DNA from: JBBTCJ01 sp038043285 | GTDB lineage: Bacteria; Planctomycetota; Phycisphaerae; UBA1845 | Assembly: GCA_038043285.1 (NCBI GenBank) | Contig: JBBTCJ010000029.1 | Location: forward strand, 1-8,770 | Length of the DNA: 8,770 bases | Direction: 5' to 3' | Part shown: in pieces, positions 1 to 6,900 of the stretch | Position numbering within the stretch: the first letter of the stretch is position 1 | How the letters are laid out: every line of letters begins with the position of its first letter | Position numbers and translations under genes: made by a program | The notes under the pieces: generated by a model | Seen by the model: only the letters and a program-made list of their open reading frames with translations | Database searches by the model: none | Told to the model about the DNA's origin: nothing

Positions 1-1
1 C

Positions 2-634
2 GATCAGTTTCGTCACGCGGGGCTGGTGATGGCGCAACGGGGAAAGGGCGTGGAGCTGGAGCTTGACCGGCGGCTGCGATGGACGCTGCGGGCGCTGCTG
101 CGGCAGTTGTTCGGCCAGGAGGTCTGCTTCTGCGAAGCCCAGGCCGCCTCGGCCTGTCCCTGGGAGCACCCGCACCGCACGGCGGAAGTGACCGCGAGCG
201 GCGTTTCCGTCGGGCGTCTCAGCATGGTGGACCTTCCGCTTCGGCGGAAGATGGACGAACACCTTGGCTCATGGGGCGTGGCGTGGGCGGAGTTGTCGTT
301 GCACCGACTGGTGGAACTGGCCCGTTTGCCGGAGAGGCTCCGCGCCATGCCGCCGTTCCCGCTGGTGGAGTTGGATTTCTCCATTCTGGTTCCGCGAACG
401 ACGCGTTACGCAACGGTCACCGAGCGAATTCGCGAGTTTTCGCATCCGCTCCTTCGCGCCATCACGCTGGTGACGGCCTACGAGGGAAAATCGGTCGCGG
501 CGGACACGCGCAGCCTGACGTTCCGCGCGATCCTGGGCGATGAGTCGCGGACCCTGGTCGACGCCGACGGAGAGGTCTTCCGAACGGCCTTCGAGACGCA
601 CCTCCGCGGGGGCGGGTATGAGATCCGAGCTTAG
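2..634 (+). CDS. pheT: Phenylalanine--tRNA ligase beta subunit, C-terminal part (5' end outside window)
   Basis: The frame is open to the left edge (first full codon at 2) and stops at 632-634, giving about 210 C-terminal residues. PheT is the larger subunit of the cytoplasmic alpha2beta2 enzyme that charges tRNA-Phe. Two regions support the call. First, an HPHRTAEV...GVSVGRLS stretch (about nt 170-225) matches the conserved 'HPgRsAei..G..iG.lg' segment of PheT. Second, a terminal FDX-ACB anticodon-binding domain (about nt 356-628) starts at FPLVELDFSILV, continues through ITLVTAYEGKSVAADTRSL and TFRAILGDESRTLVD, and ends 6 nt before the stop. An oddity is EL where the family usually has RD in 'FPaV.RDla'. 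The ATG at 29 is internal, because homology-like coding continues upstream of it. The likely partner pheS is not in view. The identification is from recalled motifs; the partial length is forced by the window edge. Confidence 0.85.
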   Translation, partial: DQFRHAGLVMAQRGKGVELELDRRLRWTLRALLRQLFGQEVCFCEAQAASACPWEHPHRTAEVTASGVSVGRLSMVDLPLRRKMDEHLGSWGVAWAELSLHRLVELARLPERLRAMPPFPLVELDFSILVPRTTRYATVTERIREFSHPLLRAITLVTAYEGKSVAADTRSLTFRAILGDESRTLVDADGEVFRTAFETHLRGGGYEIRA

Positions 635-640
635 TTCCCG

Positions 641-669
641 ATTGGCGCTGGAGCCGTTCTCTTTTTTGT
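641..669 (+). terminator. Weak terminator-like hairpin plus T-run after pheT
   Basis: Just after the pheT stop, GGC (644-646) can pair with GCC (653-655) around a GCTGGA loop. A T-rich tract follows, including six T at 662-667. The T-run is notable in this GC-rich sequence, but the stem is only 3 bp plus a wobble pair. An intrinsic terminator is therefore possible but weakly supported. Confidence 0.25.
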
Positions 670-815
670 GTAGCGTCGCGGTGTATCCGCGGCGCCGTGT
701 CCCCGGCATCCAGAGCTGCGCCGCCCATGAAGGGCAACGCTACGTGCGAGCGGGAAACGCTTCAGCCGTTTGGCGATTGTGTTCGTGCCTGGCTCACGCA
801 CCCGCGCCCCGATTC

Positions 816-843
816 GGCAATTGGCAATTGGCAATCGGCAATT
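816..843 (+). repeat. Tandem heptamer repeat, (GGCAATT)4 with one variant unit
   Basis: Four head-to-tail 7-bp units are visible: GGCAATT at 816-822, GGCAATT at 823-829, GGCAATC at 830-836 and GGCAATT at 837-843. They sit at the 5' boundary of the lipoprotein gene, and its best start candidate (TTG at 828) lies inside the array. Because 7 is not a multiple of 3, a change in copy number would shift any frame read through it. If translation starts further downstream, it would instead change leader spacing. Similar AATTGGC microsatellites occur in bacterial intergenic DNA, so it may be neutral. Confidence 0.8.
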
Positions 844-1820
844 CCCTTCGGTGTTGTGTCCGGGCGGTGACGATTGCCTTCGTGGCGCTGTTCTCCGGTT
901 GTTCGCAGCTCGTCGATTCGCAAGTTCCGGAGCAGGTTCATTCCCTGAGGGAGCCTGAGTTCGGGGCGGAGTACCTACTGTACCGCCCCTCAAACTATCG
1001 GCGGGAGCAGTCGTGGCCGCTCCTGGTGGCGTGTCCCGCCGGAGGGCTGGATTCGCCGAAGAGTCTGATGCGCGATTGGTCGCGGCTCGCGGAGGATCAC
1101 GGGTTCGTCGTGGTCGCTCCGCTGCTGGAGCGGGCAAGCCGCGGATGGCGGAAGGACGTCGACGAACAGACTTCGACTCTGGAATCCGACGAGCGGCGCA
1201 TTCTATCCGTCGTGCGGCATGTCTGCGCGGGGCACACGATCTCCGAGGATCGCGTGCTGATTCATGGGTGGGCCACGGGGGCGACGACCACGCTGTTCGC
1301 CGGGTTGCGCAATCCAGAAGTATTCCGCGCCGTCGCGGTGACTCGTCCGCAGTTGCCCGACGATCGCGTACCGGGCCCGCGCCTTTCCGCAGACCCCTAT
1401 CAGCCGGTGTTCGTTCACTATCGGGCCGCGGACGTGCTGACCGGAAAACCCGGCCGCGCGTGCGCCGATTGGCTGCGGACCCTGGGCGTGGACGTGCGCG
1501 AGGAACGGATCGGAAGGGCCTCGCGTGAGGACTTCGTCCAATCCGTGCAGTTTTTCGAGCACCTGCTGCGCACCGAGCCTTGGGTGGTCGCGGGTTCCTC
1601 CACGCCCGATCCGAAGAAGCCGCTGGAACGGAGCTTCAAGGTCAAGAGTTCATTCCCGCCGTCGCGCTACCACTGGCAGTTCGGCGACGGGGATGAGTCG
1701 CCGGTGGCCGAACCTCTGCACGTGTACAAGGCGTCCGGCGCATACCGAGTCCTCGTCAACGTCCATTCGCCCGCCGGAAAGGAAGTTACCCGGGCGATCA
1801 CCGTGACCGTCGGCGGCTGA
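828..1820 (+). CDS. Putative lipoprotein: alpha/beta-hydrolase-like body lacking the catalytic serine, C-terminal PKD domain
   Basis: The frame ends at 1818-1820. The start is uncertain. TTG 828 gives 330 residues with an arginine-containing n-region, a hydrophobic core AVTIAFVALF and a lipobox LFSG|C25, which would put the protein on the membrane as a lipoprotein. GTG 867 would leave only 11 residues before the Cys. The in-frame ATGs at 540 and 618 overlap pheT and add non-signal-like sequence. Residues about 50-245 look like an esterase/PHB-depolymerase-type alpha/beta hydrolase: strand WPLLVACPAGG (oxyanion-loop position), GFVVVAPLL, then DRVLIHGWATGATTTLF and NPEVFRAVAV. The nucleophile elbow reads G147-W-A-T-G151, with Ala149 in place of Ser. 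D202 in the strand PVFVHYRAAD may be the acid position, but no His follows where the catalytic one is expected (GRAS, 229-232). Residues about 270-330 form a PKD domain (W283-QFGDG-DES, then HVYKASGAYRVLVNV). It may be a non-catalytic binding protein, and its partner is unknown. Confidence 0.7.
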   Translation: MAIGNSLRCCVRAVTIAFVALFSGCSQLVDSQVPEQVHSLREPEFGAEYLLYRPSNYRREQSWPLLVACPAGGLDSPKSLMRDWSRLAEDHGFVVVAPLLERASRGWRKDVDEQTSTLESDERRILSVVRHVCAGHTISEDRVLIHGWATGATTTLFAGLRNPEVFRAVAVTRPQLPDDRVPGPRLSADPYQPVFVHYRAADVLTGKPGRACADWLRTLGVDVREERIGRASREDFVQSVQFFEHLLRTEPWVVAGSSTPDPKKPLERSFKVKSSFPPSRYHWQFGDGDESPVAEPLHVYKASGAYRVLVNVHSPAGKEVTRAITVTVGG

Positions 1821-1833
1821 TGCTCGGACCCAT

Positions 1834-1859
1834 TCGGACGCCGCGTCCGATAGCTTTTC
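1834..1859 (+). terminator. Probable intrinsic terminator after the lipoprotein gene
   Basis: A perfect 7-bp stem, TCGGACG (1834-1840) and CGTCCGA (1844-1850) with a CCG loop, lies 14 nt after the stop at 1820. It is followed by TAGCTTTTC with four consecutive T. The position and shape fit a rho-independent terminator, although the T-tract is short. Confidence 0.5.
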
Positions 1860-1898
1860 GGTTGCCCGGTCCGAACGATCCGTGGGCGATTCTCGCCG

Positions 1899-1939
1899 AC
1901 ACAAGGGTCCGCGAACCTTCGCGGCGTCATTCCTTGTGT
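1899..1939 (+). promoter_or_regulatory. Nested inverted repeat upstream of the coiled-coil gene
   Basis: Outer arms ACACAAGG (1899-1906) and CCTTGTGT (1932-1939) are perfect inverted copies. Nested inside are CCGCGAA (1909-1915) and TTCGCGG (1918-1924), separated only by CC. The element ends 61 nt before the ATG at 2001. It could be a DNA operator, an mRNA hairpin or a second terminator. The sequence does not distinguish these, and I could not identify a clear promoter next to it. Confidence 0.45.
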
Positions 1940-2000
1940 TCAACCGACCGCGAAAGCCGCCGAAAAGAGTCGGGGGACGACTGCTTGAGGGAGGCTGACC

Positions 2001-2936
2001 ATGCGCGACGATCTAAAGGCCCGTCTGTACGACGCAACGCAGCGATACGAGACCTGGCAACGGCTACGCGCCGAGCTGCCTGGATCCCACGAGCGTTGCA
2101 GCAGCCAGATGTACCAATTCAACCGGCTTGAGGCTGCATTGGAGCAGGCTCAACAGGAAGTCCATCGGTTGGAATCCTTCTCGATCTCCGGGCTGATGGA
2201 CTCGCTTCTAGGGCGCAAGGAGGCGAAGCTGTCCGCGGAGCGCGAGCGCCTGTCCACGTTGCAAGCGGAGTGCGACGAAGCCGGGCAGGCGGTCGGCGAT
2301 CTTGACACGGAAGTCCGTCGAATGGAAGAACAACTTAAAGCCTTGCAGGACGCGGAGACCGGTTTCCAAACCGTTTGTGACGAGGCCGAGCGCTGCATCC
2401 TCGACGCCGGCGGCCCGGAGTGTGACCCCTTGCGCACCGTCGTCGAACAGTTCCAGACGCTGATGGAACGACAGCGCCGACTGAAGCGCGGCATGGATTG
2501 CGGCAAGCAGGTGCTCGACAAACTGAACACGCTGAGCCGCACGGTTAGCCAGGCCAAGGGAAAGATGGCAGCCAAGGGTCAGATGGGAGCGATTCCGGGA
2601 CTGGTCCATGACGTGGTCGCCTCGGCGGCGCCGCGGAGCGTGGTGAAGCAGGTCCAATCCGGTCTCCAGCGCTTCGCCGAGTGCATCAACGAAGCGGACG
2701 ACGGCGGCGACGAGCCGGACGACGTCGATCTTCGCCGACTCGGGACAGCCGTGGTGGCGGCCCAGGCCCAGCTTGAAGGCTTCCACCCCATCACCACCGA
2801 GGCAAGCGATCTTGCACGCATCAAGCAGGACGTGTCGACCGCGATCAGTCATCTGAAGCCGAAGCTCAAGGCTGCGGACGAGCGGACGGTCGAATTGCAA
2901 ACCCAGCGACTGGAACTGATTCAGCAGGCGCCATAG
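2001..2936 (+). CDS. Coiled-coil protein of unknown function (311 aa)
   Basis: The start at ATG 2001 is well supported: GGGAGG at 1989-1994 is the best Shine-Dalgarno sequence in the window, 6 nt upstream. The product is soluble, with no signal peptide or membrane segment. Residues 41-58 and about 75-130 are rich in Glu, Arg, Leu and Gln with heptad-like spacing (for example NRLEAALEQAQQEVHRLE and LDTEVRRMEEQLKALQDAE), indicating an alpha-helical coiled coil. They are joined by a hydrophobic hinge at 60-77 (SISGLMDSLLGRKEAKL). A second helical region (145-230) contains VVEQFQTLMERQRRLKRG. An acidic Gly/Asp linker follows (231-243, EADDGGDEPDD), then a final helix (244-311) ending in ELQTQRLELIQQAP. 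The hinge followed by 'GRKEAKL' resembles uncharacterised bacterial coiled-coil proteins I recall, but I can assign no name. No neighbour suggests a role. It appears to be transcribed alone, with a terminator-like hairpin before it and a long spacer after. Confidence 0.8.
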   Translation: MRDDLKARLYDATQRYETWQRLRAELPGSHERCSSQMYQFNRLEAALEQAQQEVHRLESFSISGLMDSLLGRKEAKLSAERERLSTLQAECDEAGQAVGDLDTEVRRMEEQLKALQDAETGFQTVCDEAERCILDAGGPECDPLRTVVEQFQTLMERQRRLKRGMDCGKQVLDKLNTLSRTVSQAKGKMAAKGQMGAIPGLVHDVVASAAPRSVVKQVQSGLQRFAECINEADDGGDEPDDVDLRRLGTAVVAAQAQLEGFHPITTEASDLARIKQDVSTAISHLKPKLKAADERTVELQTQRLELIQQAP

Positions 2937-3456
2937 GACCGGGCATCACCGCCGTCGTGACCCCCCCGCGGTCGGTGTTGCGCTCCCTCGGTCATGAAAC
3001 CACGAAGGCCGCGAAACGCCGCGCCGGCGCAAGTCCGCGACAGTTCCGGCGGGAAACGGGCGCGTTGATCAGAACCCCAAGCGCGAGCGCGGGGTCTTGT
3101 TGCACCACATTTCCAGAACGTCCGGCCCGTCGCTGGCGCTCCAGGTTCGGATCAGGCAGCGTGTCCGGTACGGGCCAGGACCGCCGAAATGTCACGGCCC
3201 CCCCCGGCGCCACCGGGTCTCGACTCATCATCCTGCCGCCGAGGTGATGGGCGAATGCCGACCCCTTCGTCGCCGTGGGCGGCGCAGCCGATAATAATAA
3301 GAGGATCCCCACGTATCGACCGCCGCGGGGGCCGCGAAGGCTTGCCCCTTCTTCGGCTAAGCGTCCACAGTCTCCTGCACCCTGCGAATCAGCCTCGAGA
3401 CCGCTTCTCCGAGGTCCGGCGGGCGACGCGGAAAAGTCGCAGTGGTCCGTTAACCC
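2937..3456. other. Long non-coding stretch, left part
   Basis: I find no convincing gene here. The short frames on both strands lack start signals, show no recognisable motifs and have unbalanced Arg/Pro/Ser composition typical of spurious frames in GC-rich DNA. Visible items are a phrase GAAACCACGAAGGCCGCGAA (2996-3015) reminiscent of low-complexity 'accacgaag' spacer DNA, a 10-bp palindrome GCGCCGGCGC (3021-3030), the hairpin at 3071-3100, an 8-C run (3198-3205) and an AATAATAATAAG tract near 3294. No tRNA or rRNA was recognised. Confidence 0.6.
3071..3100 (+). terminator. GC-rich hairpin with T-rich tail; terminator or short interspersed repeat
   Basis: CCCC (3075-3078) pairs with GGGG (3091-3094), and GCG (3081-3083) with CGC (3088-3090) around a CGAG loop. 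An AA bulge separates the two stems, and TCTTGTT follows. It lies about 135 nt after the coiled-coil gene stop, so it could end that transcript. Hairpins with an 'aagcgcgagcg' core also recall intergenic repeats I associate with planctomycete genomes, so it may be a dispersed repeat copy. Confidence 0.4.
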
Positions 3457-3573
3457 TGATTCGATGGGTTGACCTGAGCCCCGCCATTCATACCGGGCGG
3501 TAAGCCACGCGGCCCGCCCGCCATGAATGGCGGGGCTCGGGCGGGGGCACGAATCGGGTAACCCCTCGAATCA
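3457..3573. repeat. 117-nt nested inverted repeat (REP/MITE-like palindromic element)
   Basis: Inner arms GAGCCCCGCCATTCAT (3476-3491) and ATGAATGGCGGGGCTC (3523-3538) are perfect 16-nt inverted copies, extendable outward to 3473/3541 with one G-T pair. Inside them, CGGGCGG (3494-3500) pairs with CCGCCCG (3514-3520) around a 13-nt loop. Outside, TGATTCGATGGGTT (3457-3470) matches the inverse of 3560-3573 at 13 of 14 positions. No coding capacity or clear target-site duplication is visible. It could be a non-autonomous palindromic repeat, or a structure insulating the downstream giant gene from upstream transcription. No T-run follows, so it is not a typical intrinsic terminator. Confidence 0.75.
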
Positions 3574-3618
3574 TGCGTGTCGAAGCACTAGGCTCGGCAC
3601 TCTGCCGGATAATCCCGC

Positions 3619-3647
3619 TTGTTTTATTCAGTCCCAACGGATATGAT
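3619..3647 (+). promoter_or_regulatory. Candidate sigma70-type promoter for the giant secreted protein gene
   Basis: TTGTTT (3619-3624, keeping the TTG of the -35 box) is followed after exactly 17 nt by TATGAT (3642-3647, five of six matches to the -10 box). It lies in an AT-richer island, unusual for this window, just downstream of the large inverted repeat. Initiation near 3654 would give a leader of about 155 nt before ATG 3809. This is pattern-based only. Confidence 0.45.
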
Positions 3648-3715
3648 AGCCAGCGCTTTCCGGCCTATCGCCGTCGGGGTTCGGACGATGGGGAAACACG
3701 GAGGGGTTCGGGGGC

Positions 3716-3739
3716 ACCTGCAGGAAGGCCGGTGCAGGT
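3716..3739 (+). promoter_or_regulatory. Leader hairpin upstream of the giant gene, overlapping a 17-codon mini-ORF
   Basis: ACCTGCA (3716-3722) and TGCAGGT (3733-3739) form a perfect 7-bp stem with a 10-nt purine-rich loop. A small frame ATG 3688 to TAG 3741 (17 residues) ends at the base of the stem. In a leader of this length, a structured mRNA element or leader peptide is conceivable. It matches no riboswitch class I recognise, and the mini-ORF has no clear ribosome binding site. Confidence 0.3.
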
Positions 3740-3808
3740 AGCCTGATGATTGCGCTCCCGCCACTATCCCCAGCCGCATAAGAGTCACGGTTCCAGGGGA
3801 CCATCTCG

Positions 3809-3934
3809 ATGAGATCGCTAAGAGGCACGGGCACGCGCGGGCGGGCGACGCAGTCTTCCGCATTCACTTTGGCCGAGGTGGGGTTCGCACTTGCGAGCCT
3901 CGCGGCGTTGTTGGGCGTGATTGTTCCATCGGTC
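3809..3934 (+). other. N-terminal export segment with prepilin-like motif
   Basis: Residues 1-18 are basic (R2, R5, R10, R12). They are followed by A18|F19-T-L-A-E23 and an uncharged hydrophobic run to about V39-P40. This has the layout of a class III (type IV prepilin) signal: cleavage before Phe, Glu at +5, then a transmembrane helix, although position -1 is Ala rather than the usual Gly. A conventional Sec signal cleaved near residue 41 is the alternative. Confidence 0.5.
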
Positions 3935-6900
3935 ACATCGTCACGGCTTGGGAGCGAGCGAGACCGCCCAGCGCAGTCCAACGAGTCACGGCGGCAGCAA
4001 TCCGACTCCACGGCTGAAACGCGCGCTCAGGACGGGTCGGTGATCCCGTCTGTCGAGACGCTCTTGCCTCGTCAGAACGACCGAGCGGGGCTGCGCGCTG
4101 GCGCGACCTCGAAAGATGGATCCGTGGACCTTACGCTGGGCCTGAATCGCTCAACGACCGCCGAAGCGCCTGAACACGTCCGCGCGCTACATCTTGAAAC
4201 GATGCAGGAGAACGCGACACTCGACAACCAGCCCGGCCAAGTCGCCGGTGGCCCACCGCACGATGACTGCCCGAGCTGCATGCCCATCGCAACGGGGCAG
4301 ACCATCAGTAACACCAATTTCGGCGCGACCCCGTGGATTCTCACTCACGGTTACTGCGCTGACAACGACTATACGGACGTGTGGCACTGCTGGACCTCCC
4401 CGTGTGACGGCACGGCCACGATCAGCCTGTGCGGAACGGGAACCACTTTCGACACGACGCTGGATGTGTATAGATCATGTGATGTGCGCACTTTCCCGGC
4501 GCTCGCGTGCGACGACGACGGGTGCACCGGGGTCGCGGGGCCCTCACGACTCACAATGAACGTGACCGGCGGGGTGCCGTACTTCATCCGCGTCGCGGGC
4601 TACAACGGGGCCGTGGGGCAATACTCCCTGAAGGTGGACCTCACCTGCGGCGCCCTACCCGAGGCCTGTTGCTTTCCCAACGGCGAATGCCTCGATGAGT
4701 CGCCAAGTGGCTGCCGGGAGGGCCTGGGCACGCCCCAGGGTCCGGGCACGGTCTGCAACGTCAACACTTTTTGCGCCGGTCCGAATACGGGGGGCTGCTG
4801 CTTCGGCGATCAATGCTCGATTTTGTCCCTGTCGGCCTGCATGGCGGGGCGCGGGATTTACATCGGCGACGGAGTGCCATGCCGACCCGATGTCTGCCTG
4901 GGTCAATGCTGCATGAGGGACGCATTGTGCGCGTACACCACCCCTGAAAAGTGTTTCAACGAAGGTGGGATTTTCTGGAATGTCTTCGATGACTGCGACC
5001 CGAACGATTGCCCACAAACCGGGGCGTGCTGCACTCCGAGCGGCGGCTGCCTGGAGACATCGAAGGCCATTTGTGAGGGCAACGGTGGGCGATTCATCGA
5101 CGAGGGAACGAACTGCTCCGCGACGATCTGCGCCCCGCCCACCGAGGCCTGCTGTTTTGCCACCGGCGGATGCCAGGACATGTCGCGGGCTGCTTGCCAG
5201 GAATCCCTGGGCACGCCGCAAGGGCCGGGAACTTTCTGCGCCACTGTGTTCTGTGTGTTGCCCCCGCAGGCCTGTTGCACACCGAGTGGGGGCTGCTTCG
5301 ACGTTGATCCCCCCACTTGCGACATCGAGTTCCAGGGCACGCCACAAGGGCTGGGAACTTCATGCGCGACCGTGGTCTGCCCGCAACCGACCGAGGCCTG
5401 CTGCTCTGCCACCGGTGGTTGCCAGGACAGGCTGCCGGTAGTTTGTCTCAAATTCGGCGGAGCTCCGCAGGGACCGGGAACCTCCTGCGCCACGGCGCAA
5501 TGTCCGCTGCCCACCGGCGCGTGCTGCGCGCCGCCGCAGGCCTGCACTGTTGGCGGATCGTGTGAAGCTTTTCCGGGCTGCGGCGGGAGTTTCAACTGTT
5601 TTTGCTTTGATACTGCCGAAGGCGGGCTTGATTGCACGCGTGATTTCCCGTGCTCCACGGCGCTCCCGTGTCCGAACGGGACGTCGAGTTGTCCGGCCGG
5701 GCAGGTCTGCTATGTCAACACCTGTTGTGGAATCCCGGTTTGCGGCCCGCCAGGGTGCCTGACGGCCACCGCCGATGCCGGAACGCCGGTCAGCGAAATG
5801 GGGCAGGGGGAATTGACCGCCTCAGGGGCGCCGCCGCTAAACGTAGCCGCCGCCGGGGAATGTATTGAGGTCGATGCGCCCACCTGCCAGGCTCTTGGCG
5901 GGCTGTACCAAGGGGATCTCACGCAGTGCAGTTTGACGACGTGCCCGTTGCCCTCGGGCGCGTGTTGTAATGTCGACGGGTGCTTCATTACCGACCGGGC
6001 GACTTGCAGCTCGGGGGGCGCTCGTTACCTCGGCGACGGCACCGTTTGTACCCCGACGACCTGTCAGCCGCCGGAGGCGTGCTGCTTCGTCGACGTCGCC
6101 TGTGCGGACCTGTTGGCCGGTCTCTGCACCGCGCTGTGTCCGTGCGCTCCTGACATGAACTGCGACGGCTCGGTAAACGCCGGGGACTCCGATGCGTTCG
6201 TGCTGGCCCTTACAGATCCGGCCGGGTACCAGGCACAGTATCCTAACTGCAACCTCAGCGCCGCGGACCTCAATTGTGACGGAACTGTGAACGGACTCGA
6301 CCTCCCCCTCTTCTACTGCGTCATCGGCCGCGTTTGTGAGGATCTCGCCCCAGGAACCTGTGCGAACCAGTTGGGCGCCCCGCAGGGGCCGGGCTCAACA
6401 TGTGCCAATACAAACTGCGTACCGCTGCCTACCACTGAGGCGTGCTGTCTGCCCGGCGGCGGATGCGAACCAACGACGCCTGCGGTTTGCCGGAGAATCG
6501 ACGGATTCCCGCAGGGGCCGGGAACGCAATGCGCCGGCGACTTGAACGGCGACGGGATCGACGACGCATGCGCGGCCGCGCCGTGCGCGGAGTGCGGACC
6601 GGAACAGCACTGGATCCACAACCCGCCGTGCCCGCCGGGCGGGTTCGGTCAGGATACGCTTCCCTCCGGCGCCTACGCCGGGATTGACACCAACGGTGAC
6701 TGCATCGCGGACATCAACTTTGTCCTGGGCGGTCCGGTGACCATTCGCAAGAAGGGTCCAAGGGATGACTCGGCGCAGTATCCGGGTCTTCGTCCGATCG
6801 ACGGCCACCTCGACGTGATCGACACCGAAATCCTCTCCATGAGCCTGACCGGGGGCGGGATGACGCTCACCGCCGGCGGAGGCCTGGGGACGTTCCCGTT

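Noticed and set aside
540..827. Extending the lipoprotein gene upstream to ATG 540 or ATG 618
   Set aside because: This would overlap pheT and add Arg/Ser/Pro-rich sequence, leaving the lipobox about 95 to 120 residues into the protein.
2208..2900. Minus-strand frame (230 codons) opposite the coiled-coil gene
   Set aside because: The + strand gene has a strong Shine-Dalgarno sequence and coherent coiled-coil sequence; the opposite frame is a shadow.
3060..3190. Minus-strand fragment with protein-like texture (IRTWSASDGPDVLEMWCNK)
   Set aside because: It is only about 40 codons, with a stop just upstream and no start. It could be a gene relic, but nothing recognisable supports that.
2992..3312. 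Minus-strand frame beginning with a hydrophobic run (GILLLLSAAPP)
   Set aside because: It looks briefly like a signal peptide but has no ribosome binding site, no recognisable domain, and a biased composition. The opposite strand shows equally good spurious frames.
3189..3503. Plus-strand frames of 65-104 codons in the long spacer
   Set aside because: Composition is Arg/Pro/Ser-rich, one frame runs into the inverted repeat, and there is no start signal or motif.
3591..3625. CGGCA-CTC-TGCCG hairpin followed by a T-rich stretch
   Set aside because: The stem is 5 bp, the T-rich stretch starts over 10 nt later and overlaps the candidate -35 box, and no upstream gene needs it.
4903..5658. Minus-strand frame (251 codons) with internal repeats
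   Set aside because: The apparent repeats are the antisense image of the Cys-repeat array on the + strand; there is no start signal or family match.
4661..6532. Repeat array as a possible CRISPR
   Set aside because: Repeats are at the protein level with drifting nucleotide sequence, in frame and without spacers.
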